Below the pieces are notes generated by a model. That model ran no database searches and had not been told where the DNA came from. It worked only from the letters and a program-made list of their open reading frames with translations. From positions 1-11,889 of the forward strand of contig JAHEHB010000146.1 in NCBI GenBank assembly GCA_024644775.1: DNA of 11,889 nucleotides, given 5' to 3'. Origin of the DNA: Deltaproteobacteria bacterium. Its GTDB lineage: Bacteria > Desulfobacterota > Desulfobacteria > Desulfobacterales > SURF-15. Made by a program: the position numbers and the translations under genes. Below, one piece after another: positions 1-5,536 of the stretch; position 1 is the first letter of the stretch, and each line of letters opens with the position of its first letter.

Positions 1-145
1 AGCCGCAAAAGGAGACTGTGTCAGATCGACGAACACTTTAACAGGGGGGCTGGGGGCTGCATCGATGAGATCTGACCGGCACATGCGGCAGATCGCTGTA
101 TCCTGCGGATTATGTATGCCACATTTTCTACAGTAAATAGCTCAT
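1..145 (-). CDS. Zinc-ribbon protein N-terminus, partial, start broken by an apparent 1-nt frameshift
   Basis: Read on the minus strand, the frame is open from about position 138 to the window edge at 1. It encodes a clean zinc ribbon, CRKCGIHNPQDTAICRMC (C-x2-C-x10-C-x2-C), then a Pro-rich linker. This is the usual N-terminus of zinc-ribbon membrane or FHA-type proteins. The codon before the open stretch is a TGA, and there is no ATG, GTG or TTG between that stop and the first Cys. An ATG AGC at 145-140, preceded by GAGGTG, is one base out of frame. Removing one T after AGC would give MSIYCRKCG, a typical start for this domain. So either the gene carries a one-base insertion (mutation or assembly error) or it uses a rare ATT start at 138. 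The function beyond metal binding is unknown because the rest lies outside the window. Confidence 0.55.
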
Positions 146-179
146 CACCTCAAAAAAACTTTAATCGATTGTGCCCTTG

Positions 180-500
180 TTTGCATCCCGTGGGGTTGCT
201 CAGAAACACCTGGCCACACCCGACAGGCTGTTCGCGGAGGTGTTGGCGGTCACACAGCTGGTGGGGGCTGGTTGGCCGATCACTTGGCGATCCATCGTTT
301 GTTTGCCACGTCCATCGCAATGGTTGTCCCGGCCATGAGTGTTTTTACGCTGGTGCTGGGGGTGTGGATGATTCCGGGCGGTGGTGGTCATCATGGGGAT
401 GGCTCAAGGCCTGCTTTTTGCCTCGTTGGGGCCTCTGTGGCTTCGTTCCTACGGTCGGGTCCACCTGGGCAAGATCGGCCGGCTCACCCACGAGTCTGGG
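180..500 (+). pseudogene. Decayed MFS transporter fragment (C-terminal half)
   Basis: No single frame is convincing here, but three consecutive pieces together read like the second half of a major facilitator superfamily permease. Piece 1 (180-265, frame of 180) gives KHLATPDRLFAEVLAVTQLVG. Piece 2 (263-365, frame of 272) gives GGWLADHLAIHRLF followed by a hydrophobic helix; the G-x-L-A-D-x-x-x-x-H-R-L pattern is the MFS inter-helix loop. Piece 3 (381-480, frame of 180 again) gives MGMAQGLLFASLGPLWLRSY and then GRVHLGKI, a common MFS helix-loop pattern. The first frame change falls at a run of five G (263-267). The second lies between about 361 and 380. The N-terminal half and the last helices are missing. 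The stretch is visibly more GC-rich than neighbouring genes. Family recognition is by eye, so a homology search should decide. Confidence 0.5.
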
Positions 501-603
501 CATATGTCATCCTCATCAAAAGGTATTCAACCCCAGGGCAAGCTCTGAAACCCAATTTAAAGGTATGATTCCGCCGCAAGGAGGGGGTATTAACAATCGT
601 AAT

Positions 604-641
604 AAACACAGATGCCCTACCCTAAACGTCTGTGTTTTTTT
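604..641 (+). terminator. Rho-independent terminator hairpin
   Basis: The left arm AAACACAGATG (604-614) pairs with CGTCTGTGTTT (627-637) with a single G-T wobble, around a 12-nt loop, followed by a run of T to 641. This is a strong plus-strand terminator, probably left over from the decayed transporter gene. Read on the minus strand, the hairpin is followed by TTTATTATT, so it may also end the universal stress protein transcript, which stops at 695. Confidence 0.75.
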
Positions 642-694
642 GGATTGTAATACTCTGCATGTGCGGTTTTATATATTTCCGAGCGTTATGGCTC

Positions 695-1090
695 TTATTT
701 CACTGTCATAACCGGACAGGGCGCTTCCAGAATCACCAGTTGGGCGGTGGAGCCGAACATGAGCTTACCAACCTTGGATCGCCGCCTTACTCCCATAACG
801 ATCATATCCGCCTTATTGTCTTTTGCAAATTGAACGATATCTTCACCGGGTGTCATACCCCGGATCAGAAGATGGGTCTCACAGGCAACATTTTCCTTCT
901 CATAATAGGTCTTTGCATATTCAAGTTCTTCTTCAGCCGATTTTATTTCGTCGACCTTCGTTTCGGAGCCTCCGGCAAGTGAATAGATAACATAAATCCC
1001 AGCATCAAACGCTTTGGCACATTCTCTTCCCAAATCAAGGGCCGCCCTGGCGGTATTGGTCCCATCGTAACCCACGATAATCTTCTTCAT
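695..1090 (-). CDS. Universal stress protein (UspA family)
   Basis: A 131-residue single-domain universal stress protein, a cytoplasmic alpha/beta nucleotide-binding fold usually induced by starvation or stress and acting as a dimer. The N-terminus MKKIIVGYDGT carries the first beta strand with the conserved Asp9. The C-terminal phosphate-binding loop runs from Gly100 to Ser114. The family consensus is G-x2-G-x9-G-S/T, but here the second Gly is Arg103 (MGVRRRSKVGKLMFGST), so ATP binding may be altered. The C-terminal strand APCPVMTVK is typical. The start is supported by AGGAG six bases upstream. The gene lies 29 nt downstream of the ferredoxin-nitroreductase gene on the same strand and is likely co-transcribed with it. 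Confidence 0.93.
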   Translation of the reverse strand: MKKIIVGYDGTNTARAALDLGRECAKAFDAGIYVIYSLAGGSETKVDEIKSAEEELEYAKTYYEKENVACETHLLIRGMTPGEDIVQFAKDNKADMIVMGVRRRSKVGKLMFGSTAQLVILEAPCPVMTVK

Positions 1091-1119
1091 CTTTTTCTCC
1101 TTTGTCCATTTAGATTAAA

Positions 1120-1944
1120 TCAGCGCCAACTCATTTTCGCTTGATTCCGACTCGGTATTCTCTGGTACGTATATTTCGGATATCCGACCATCATCGCACC
1201 AAAACTAGCGTGCCCCTCCGGAAGTTCGAGAGCTGAATTCATCGGCGGCCAAAGATTCGAAGCCGCATTAAAATAACCGGCCCAACACGCCCCCAGGCCA
1301 AAAGCCGGAGCCGCCAATTCCAGGTACGTCAATGCGATGGTGCACGCTGCCTGGGCAGGCCGAAGGTCTTTGGGTGCATGGGCAACAATTATATGGGGCG
1401 CGCTGCGGCAAATGCGATCTTTACCGGCTTCCCAGGCCGCCACAACCCGGTCTAAACGCATGGATGCAGCCAAATCCGGTTGTTCGTTAATGGCATACCG
1501 CATCCAATCGGCAACCAGTCCGGCCAGACGTTGTACCGCATCCGAATCGTAGATAACCCGCCATTCAACAGGCTGGCTGTTATTACCGCTGGGTGCATAA
1601 CAAGCCAACTCAATCACCTTGGTGAGGGTTTCTCGGTCTACAACTTTGTCTTTGTAGGTTCGGATCGATCGGCGGGATCGCAAAAAATGCTCCGCTTGCG
1701 CCACACTCAAATACCACTCCTTTTCGAGAGGCGGGCAATCTTCAATTTTTATGGTTGAATGAGACAATGCACCGGTAGGGCAAACCGACACGCAATGACC
1801 GCAATGGATGCAAATCTCATCCGCATCTTCGATGGGCACCGGAATCGTATCATTGTCCTTTAATTCGATGATCTGCGGCGGGCACGTTTCAACACAGATT
1901 CCGTCACGGTTACATTTTTCCGCATCCACAACAAACAAACTCAT
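1120..1944 (-). CDS. Ferredoxin-nitroreductase fusion protein
   Basis: A 274-residue flavoprotein with an N-terminal dicluster ferredoxin domain (about 1-65) and an FMN-dependent nitroreductase domain (about 85-274). Such fusions carry electrons from ferredoxin-type clusters to FMN to reduce nitro or other small substrates in the cytoplasm; the substrate here is unknown. The second cluster motif is complete (C45, C48, C51, C55). The first reads CNRDGICVETCP, with Asp14 at the place of the second Cys. FMN-binding signatures are RSRRSIRTYK (89-98) and YAPSGNNSQP, with the C-terminal FGLGACWAGYF. An upstream GTG/ATG-type extension at 1956 (MEVP) is possible, but the GGAGG inside it is the likely ribosome-binding site for the ATG at 1944. 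The gene heads a probable two-gene operon with the universal stress protein. Confidence 0.9.
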   Translation of the reverse strand: MSLFVVDAEKCNRDGICVETCPPQIIELKDNDTIPVPIEDADEICIHCGHCVSVCPTGALSHSTIKIEDCPPLEKEWYLSVAQAEHFLRSRRSIRTYKDKVVDRETLTKVIELACYAPSGNNSQPVEWRVIYDSDAVQRLAGLVADWMRYAINEQPDLAASMRLDRVVAAWEAGKDRICRSAPHIIVAHAPKDLRPAQAACTIALTYLELAAPAFGLGACWAGYFNAASNLWPPMNSALELPEGHASFGAMMVGYPKYTYQRIPSRNQAKMSWR

Positions 1945-2031
1945 GGGCACCTCCACTATTGCGATTGAAAGATCCGTTATTTGCTAAAGAAACACTAAAA
2001 GGTTTTAAAAAAACGGGACTTTTTGATTCGT

Positions 2032-2060
2032 AACATAGGCTATAGATCAATAGGTGTCAA
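2032..2060 (-). promoter_or_regulatory. Sigma70-type promoter for the nitroreductase-usp pair
   Basis: On the minus strand, TTGACA (2060-2055) is followed by a 17-nt spacer and TATGTT (2037-2032). The -35 is perfect, the -10 matches 4 of 6, and the spacing is optimal. It sits about 90 nt upstream of the nitroreductase ATG at 1944. Confidence 0.6.
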
Positions 2061-2125
2061 TAAACCCCCATACATTCCCACCCTACCCCATTGGCAAATG
2101 CTTCAAAGAGCCTTATATTGACACC
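2053..2125. repeat. 10-bp inverted repeat in the divergent intergenic region
   Basis: GGTGTCAATA at 2053-2062 is exactly complementary to TATTGACACC at 2116-2125, with 53 nt between. Each arm contains a TTGACA hexamer pointing outwards. The left arm is the -35 of the nitroreductase promoter. The right arm points toward the gene at 2183 but has no good -10 at 16-18 nt. The pair could be two diverging -35 elements, or the two half-sites of a regulator that overlaps them. Confidence 0.5.
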
Positions 2126-2182
2126 ATGATTAAGTAGACGACAAGTTGCTTTCGATAACCTCTATTTGTCTTAGGGAAACTC

Positions 2183-2569
2183 ATGAATCAAAATAAGCCG
2201 AAAGTGGATAACTTAAAAAAGATCACCCTCTCGGTCGAATCGGGCTCCACACCAGATGCGTCGGATTTGATAAACGAACCGTCCGAGTTTGCCTTTATTT
2301 TTGGAATCGGAACGGATGGATTATCACCATTTGAATTTAAATTGGCGAACAAATCCGTGGGAGAAGAAATATATCTGAAAGTACAACACTCTGAAATTCA
2401 TTCCATGTTTCAACATATTGCGGTGCCACTCCCCAAGCTTGCAGATAACCTCATGTCAGTTTATCTAAAATTTAAAATAACTCGGATCGTGGCCGCAGAA
2501 AGTCGCGAGATAATACGAGCCATGGCAGAGATCTCGGAATGTGGCAGTCACTGCTGCGGCTGCCATTAA
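2183..2569 (+). CDS. Small FKBP/SlyD-like protein with Cys/His-rich metal-binding tail
   Basis: A 128-residue protein without signal peptide or membrane segment. The stretch FAFIFGIGTDGLSPFEFKL followed by ANKSVGEEIYLKV resembles the FKBP core pattern (phe/tyr-rich strand, G-x-G, then x-x-x-F-E-x-x-L-x-x-x-x-V-G-D/E). That suggests a divergent FKBP-type prolyl isomerase or chaperone fold; this is recognition by eye and not certain. The last nine residues, CGSHCCGCH, hold four Cys and two His in a tight cluster. This recalls the metal-binding C-terminus of SlyD, though much shorter. AGGG six bases before the ATG supports the start. It faces the desulforedoxin-like gene tail to tail and lies just upstream of a zinc-type ABC transporter, so a role in metal storage or delivery is plausible but inferred. 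Confidence 0.65.
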   Translation: MNQNKPKVDNLKKITLSVESGSTPDASDLINEPSEFAFIFGIGTDGLSPFEFKLANKSVGEEIYLKVQHSEIHSMFQHIAVPLPKLADNLMSVYLKFKITRIVAAESREIIRAMAEISECGSHCCGCH

Positions 2570-2603
2570 TCCAAAAAACCGCGTGGTACCGGTTCACAAA
2601 ACA

Positions 2604-2635
2604 ATGAAGCGGTAGCAAAAATGCCGCCGCTTCAT
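2604..2635. terminator. Hairpin between convergent genes, possible bidirectional terminator
   Basis: ATGAAGCGG (2604-2612) pairs perfectly with CCGCTTCAT (2627-2635) across a 14-nt loop. It lies between the stop codons of the convergent genes at 2569 and 2663. There is no long T-run on either side, so it is a weak or factor-assisted terminator candidate. Confidence 0.45.
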
Positions 2636-2662
2636 CCATGTCGCAAGTTGATTCGCCAATGA

Positions 2663-2824
2663 TTAAGACTTTTTTACCATGTCCTTACCACAGCATTGCA
2701 ACGGAACAGAGCAAGCCCCTTCTTCCTCCGAACCGCAGGCGCAGGCTTTCTCCACCTTAAGCTCAAGCCCACAGGCGTCACACGCAAACAGATCGCCTGG
2801 TTTCATTTCGTGACAGATGGCCAT
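2663..2824 (-). CDS. Desulforedoxin-like small cysteine-rich metalloprotein
   Basis: A 53-residue protein with eight Cys. The N-terminal part MKPGDLFACDACGLELKV and the end LQCCGKDMVKKS match the two halves of desulforedoxin (and of the N-terminal domain of desulfoferrodoxin). There, C-x2-C plus a C-C pair bind one iron in an FeS4 site. Here the ligands would be C15, C18, C44 and C45. Between them is a longer insert with three more Cys (C28, C30, C38), and there is another Cys at position 4, so a second metal or zinc is possible. The start was chosen at 2824 because AGGAGG lies about nine bases upstream; an ATG two codons earlier (2830) is only three bases from it. The gene is divergent from the znuC-type gene and convergent with the Cys/His-tailed protein. 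A role in electron transfer or metal buffering is inferred. Confidence 0.72.
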   Translation of the reverse strand: MAICHEMKPGDLFACDACGLELKVEKACACGSEEEGACSVPLQCCGKDMVKKS

Positions 2825-2932
2825 GATCATACCCCTCCTTTCATCAGATTAATTACTTTTTTTTTCTTTAATAGATAATTGCAGAAAAATCAAAGATAAA
2901 AAATATCCTAACATGAGCTCCAAAAATACATA

Positions 2933-2961
2933 TTGACATCTCAGAGCGTATGCAACATATT
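2933..2961 (+). promoter_or_regulatory. Sigma70-type promoter for the zinc-type ABC transporter genes, with small dyad
   Basis: TTGACA (2933-2938), a 17-nt spacer and CATATT (2956-2961) lie 35 nt upstream of the ATG at 2997. The dyad TATG-CAA-CATA (2949-2959) overlaps the -10 and could be part of an operator for a metal-sensing repressor, though it is short and may be chance. Confidence 0.55.
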
Positions 2962-2996
2962 TTCACCAACAAAAGCGGCACTAAGGTATTCGTAGA

Positions 2997-3746
2997 ATGG
3001 TTTCACCAATTATTGAAATCAAAAACCTCCACTTCGCCTTTGATGGAAATGAGGTCCTGAAAAGCGTAAATCTCACCGTGAATAAGGGAGAATTTCTTGC
3101 CCTGATCGGTCCAAACGGAGGCGGCAAAACAACATTGCTCAAATTAATGCTTGGGTTGTTGGAACCTGATCAAGGAACGGTCCGCGTTTTCGAGGAGCCT
3201 CCGCGAAATGTATCTCGTCGAATCGGGTATGTGCCTCAAGATATTCATCCCAACAGAAATTTTCCTGTGTCTGTATTAGATGTTGTGCTGATGGGGAGAT
3301 TGAGATCCCACAAAGGCTGGTCCCGTCATTCCCAAAAAGATCGAATCGCAGCCCAAGAAGCGTTAGACAAAATGGCGATGAGCGAGCTTAACCATCGCAA
3401 CATCACTGAACTATCCGGTGGGCAACGACAGCGGATACTCATTGCGCGGGCTCTGGTCTCCAAACCGGATTTACTCTTATTGGATGAACCCACGGCGAGT
3501 ATTGACACACACGGACAAACCGAATTCTATTCCCTTTTAAAAGAACTCAACAAAATGACCACCATCCTGATGGTCAGCCATGATTTGATGATATTGTCCA
3601 GCTACATAAAATCGGTGGCGTGCGTTAACCGGCTTGTTCACTATCATGACGAAGCCGAAATAACAGAAGAAATGCTGGCCACGTATGAGTGCCCGGTGGA
3701 ACTGGTTGCCCATGGACTACCGCACCGAGTATTAAGGAAACACTGA
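2997..3746 (+). CDS. znuC: Zinc/manganese-type ABC transporter ATP-binding protein (ZnuC-like)
   Basis: A 249-residue ABC ATPase that would power metal import on the cytoplasmic face of the inner membrane. All core motifs are present: Walker A GPNGGGKTT (38-46), Q-loop YVPQ (78-81), signature LSGGQ (139-143), Walker B LLLLDEP (159-165) and H-loop VSHD (193-196). The NGGGKTT form of Walker A and the adjacent ABC-3 family permease point to the Zn/Mn/Fe chelate group, with zinc most likely. The stop overlaps the permease start by one base (TGATG), so translation is probably coupled. The -35/-10 pair at 2933-2961 is the likely promoter. The metal cannot be fixed from the sequence. Confidence 0.9.
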   Translation: MVSPIIEIKNLHFAFDGNEVLKSVNLTVNKGEFLALIGPNGGGKTTLLKLMLGLLEPDQGTVRVFEEPPRNVSRRIGYVPQDIHPNRNFPVSVLDVVLMGRLRSHKGWSRHSQKDRIAAQEALDKMAMSELNHRNITELSGGQRQRILIARALVSKPDLLLLDEPTASIDTHGQTEFYSLLKELNKMTTILMVSHDLMILSSYIKSVACVNRLVHYHDEAEITEEMLATYECPVELVAHGLPHRVLRKH

Positions 3747-4567
3747 TGTTAGAAGCGCTTCAGTATGAATTTATGAGAAATGCGCTCCTGGCAGGCATTA
3801 TTGCCAGCCTCACCTGTGGCATCATTGGCACATTAATTGTGGTGAATCGAATCGTTTTTCTTTCCGGCGGTATCGCACACGCAGCTTACGGGGGAATTGG
3901 CATTGCCTTCTTTTTCGGTCTTCCATACTTCGTGGGTACCACCGGCTTTTCCTTACTCGCCGCTCTCATCATGGCAACAGCGACCCTGAAGGCCAAACAC
4001 CGGGCCGATACCATCATCGGCGTTATCTGGGCAGTGGGAATGGCATTCGGTGTAATACTATTGGACCTAACACCCGGCTATAACGTTGACTTGATGAGTT
4101 ACCTGTTTGGCAGCATCCTCACAGTACCGTATTCAGATCTTTTACAAATGATAGCTGTCTGTATAGGTGTGCTGCTCGTTGTAATCTACTTTTATAATGA
4201 TTTCCTGGCCATGTCGTATGATGACGAATTTGCCCGTCTGAGGGGTGTCCCTGTAAGGGCTCTCTATTTGCTGCTAATCGGCATGACGGCGGTCTCCATA
4301 GTGGTGATCATTCAAGTCGTTGGGCTTATTTTGGTGATCGCACTGTTGACGATTCCACCCGCCATCGCGGAAAAATTCTCGAAATCTCTTGTAAAAATGA
4401 TGGTTCTATCCAGTGTGTTCTGCGCGATCTTTTCAATCCTAGGGCTTTGGCTCGCTTATGTGTTTAATTTAACTTCCGGCGCCACGATTATTTTGGTAGC
4501 CGGTTTCGGTTTTTGTATTGCCTCATTTGCGGAGCGGATTAACACGAAACCGCTAACTTGCGGCTGA
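3746..4567 (+). CDS. znuB: Zinc/manganese-type ABC transporter permease (ZnuB-like)
   Basis: A 273-residue, very hydrophobic integral membrane protein of the ABC-3 permease family, with about eight transmembrane helices. It forms the metal channel with the ATPase encoded just upstream. Family landmarks are the N-terminal ALLAGIIASLTCGIIGT, the loop VFLSGGIAHAAYGGIG (first half of the family fold), and the C-terminal VGLILVIALLTIPPAIAEKF, which contains the conserved Leu-Pro-Pro-Ala region near the ATPase contact. The ATG at 3746 overlaps the ATPase stop and has AAGGAAA upstream, so the longer frame starting at 3689 is not used. No substrate-binding protein gene follows; a YidD-like lipoprotein gene begins 8 nt after the stop. 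Confidence 0.92.
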   Translation: MLEALQYEFMRNALLAGIIASLTCGIIGTLIVVNRIVFLSGGIAHAAYGGIGIAFFFGLPYFVGTTGFSLLAALIMATATLKAKHRADTIIGVIWAVGMAFGVILLDLTPGYNVDLMSYLFGSILTVPYSDLLQMIAVCIGVLLVVIYFYNDFLAMSYDDEFARLRGVPVRALYLLLIGMTAVSIVVIIQVVGLILVIALLTIPPAIAEKFSKSLVKMMVLSSVFCAIFSILGLWLAYVFNLTSGATIILVAGFGFCIASFAERINTKPLTCG

Positions 4568-4575
4568 CAATCATA

Positions 4576-4989
4576 ATGATACTAAAAAGATCGATATTCT
4601 GCTGCATTTTAATTTCCAACATCCTTGCCTGCCATTCCGCTAATATCGCTAAACCGGAAACGGAAGACACGTTAAATCCGTTCTCCGCTGTCGTCAAATT
4701 CTACCGGGGACCATTGAACCATCTCTCTGCTGTGAGGATCGGTGAGTGCCCCATGTATCCCTCAGATTCCGAATACAGTCTCCAAAGCGTTAAAAAACAC
4801 GGGTTAATCATGGGATGGATTATGAGCCTCGACAGGCTTATGCGATGCGGGCGGGACGAAACCAGACTATCTCCTCGAGTTTTAGTCAATGGGAAATGGA
4901 AGACCTTTGATCCGGTGGGTAAAAATGATTTTTGGTGGAATCACAAAGTCGCAAACGATACCAACTCCGCGGGGACTGCGAGAGAGTAA
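4576..4989 (+). CDS. Lipoprotein with YidD-like domain
   Basis: A 137-residue predicted lipoprotein. The signal is short and clear (MILKRS, hydrophobic core, lipobox ILAC with Cys19). Residues about 36-95 match the YidD (membrane protein insertion efficiency factor, DUF37) pattern: FYRGPLNHLS, CPMYPSDSEYS (58-68), KKHGLIMGW and RLMRC (87-91). In YidD the core is C-x-x-Y-P-T-C-S-x-Y; here the second Cys is Asp64. YidD proper is a small amphipathic protein acting near YidC, whereas this one is lipid-anchored, so its job may differ. The ATG at 4576 was preferred over a TTG at 4558 because it gives a normal signal peptide. It starts 8 nt after the permease stop, so it is probably the last gene of the operon, and it ends 6 nt from the convergent adenosyltransferase stop. 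Confidence 0.75.
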   Translation: MILKRSIFCCILISNILACHSANIAKPETEDTLNPFSAVVKFYRGPLNHLSAVRIGECPMYPSDSEYSLQSVKKHGLIMGWIMSLDRLMRCGRDETRLSPRVLVNGKWKTFDPVGKNDFWWNHKVANDTNSAGTARE

Positions 4990-4995
4990 ATCTTA

Positions 4996-5517
4996 TTAAA
5001 ATTCAATTCCTTTCTGCGCTTTGACTCCATTTTTCAGCGGATGTTTAACCGCCTTCATTTCTGTGACAAGATCCGCCGCATCAATGAGCGATTGAGGTGC
5101 GCTTCTTCCGGTGACAACCACGTGTAGACCTTGGGGTCTATTGGATAAGTTATCTACAATTTCATATTCATCAATTATTTTCAATTTTACAAGATACGTC
5201 AATTCGTCTAAAATGATGATTCGATATTTGCCGGATGTGATCATCTGTTTTGCAAATTGCCAGGCATCCAGCGCGGCTTTTTTATCTTTTTTAAAATCGT
5301 CTGACTTCCAGGTGAATCCCCGTCCCATTACGTGAAAATCCATTAAATCTTCAAACCGTTTTACCGAATTTAACTCTCCATACTGCCACGAGCCTTTGAT
5401 AAACTGAACAACACATATTTTAAACCCATGTCCAATGGCCCGAAGCGCCAGCCCAAGAGCCGCTGTTGTTTTTCCTTTCCCATCACCTGTAAAGACCATT
5501 AATAGGCCTCTTTTCAC
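4996..5517 (-). CDS. cobO: Cob(I)yrinic acid a,c-diamide adenosyltransferase (CobO/BtuR family)
   Basis: A 173-residue cytoplasmic ATP:corrinoid adenosyltransferase. It transfers the 5'-deoxyadenosyl group of ATP to cob(I)alamin or cobyrinic diamide, in B12 synthesis or salvage. The family's P-loop reads TGDGKGKTT (10-18). Further landmarks are VVQFIKGSWQYGE, the LDELTYLVK Walker-B-like segment and the C-terminal EMKAVKHPLKNGVKAQKGIEF-type tail with the lysine-rich end. The start was placed at the GTG at 5517, five bases after GGAGG; a GTG at 5529 would put that ribosome-binding site inside the gene. This leaves a shorter N-terminus than E. coli BtuR, lacking the helical extension. It lies 19 nt downstream of the M48 protease gene on the same strand and is probably co-transcribed. 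Confidence 0.92.
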   Translation of the reverse strand: MKRGLLMVFTGDGKGKTTAALGLALRAIGHGFKICVVQFIKGSWQYGELNSVKRFEDLMDFHVMGRGFTWKSDDFKKDKKAALDAWQFAKQMITSGKYRIIILDELTYLVKLKIIDEYEIVDNLSNRPQGLHVVVTGRSAPQSLIDAADLVTEMKAVKHPLKNGVKAQKGIEF

Positions 5518-5536
5518 ACCCACCTCCACTTCGGCT

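Noticed and set aside
112..711. A 199-codon open frame across the left intergenic region
   Set aside because: It runs through the terminator hairpin and its composition is unlike a protein (Trp- and Cys-rich, no domain). It is better explained as an incidental frame over the transporter relic.
2696..2878. A 60-codon plus-strand frame
   Set aside because: It is antisense to the desulforedoxin-like gene, which has a proper ribosome-binding site and Cys motifs; the plus frame has neither.
3689..3745. Upstream extension of the permease reading frame
   Set aside because: It overlaps the ATPase coding sequence and has no ribosome-binding site; the TGATG overlap at 3744-3748 is the usual arrangement.
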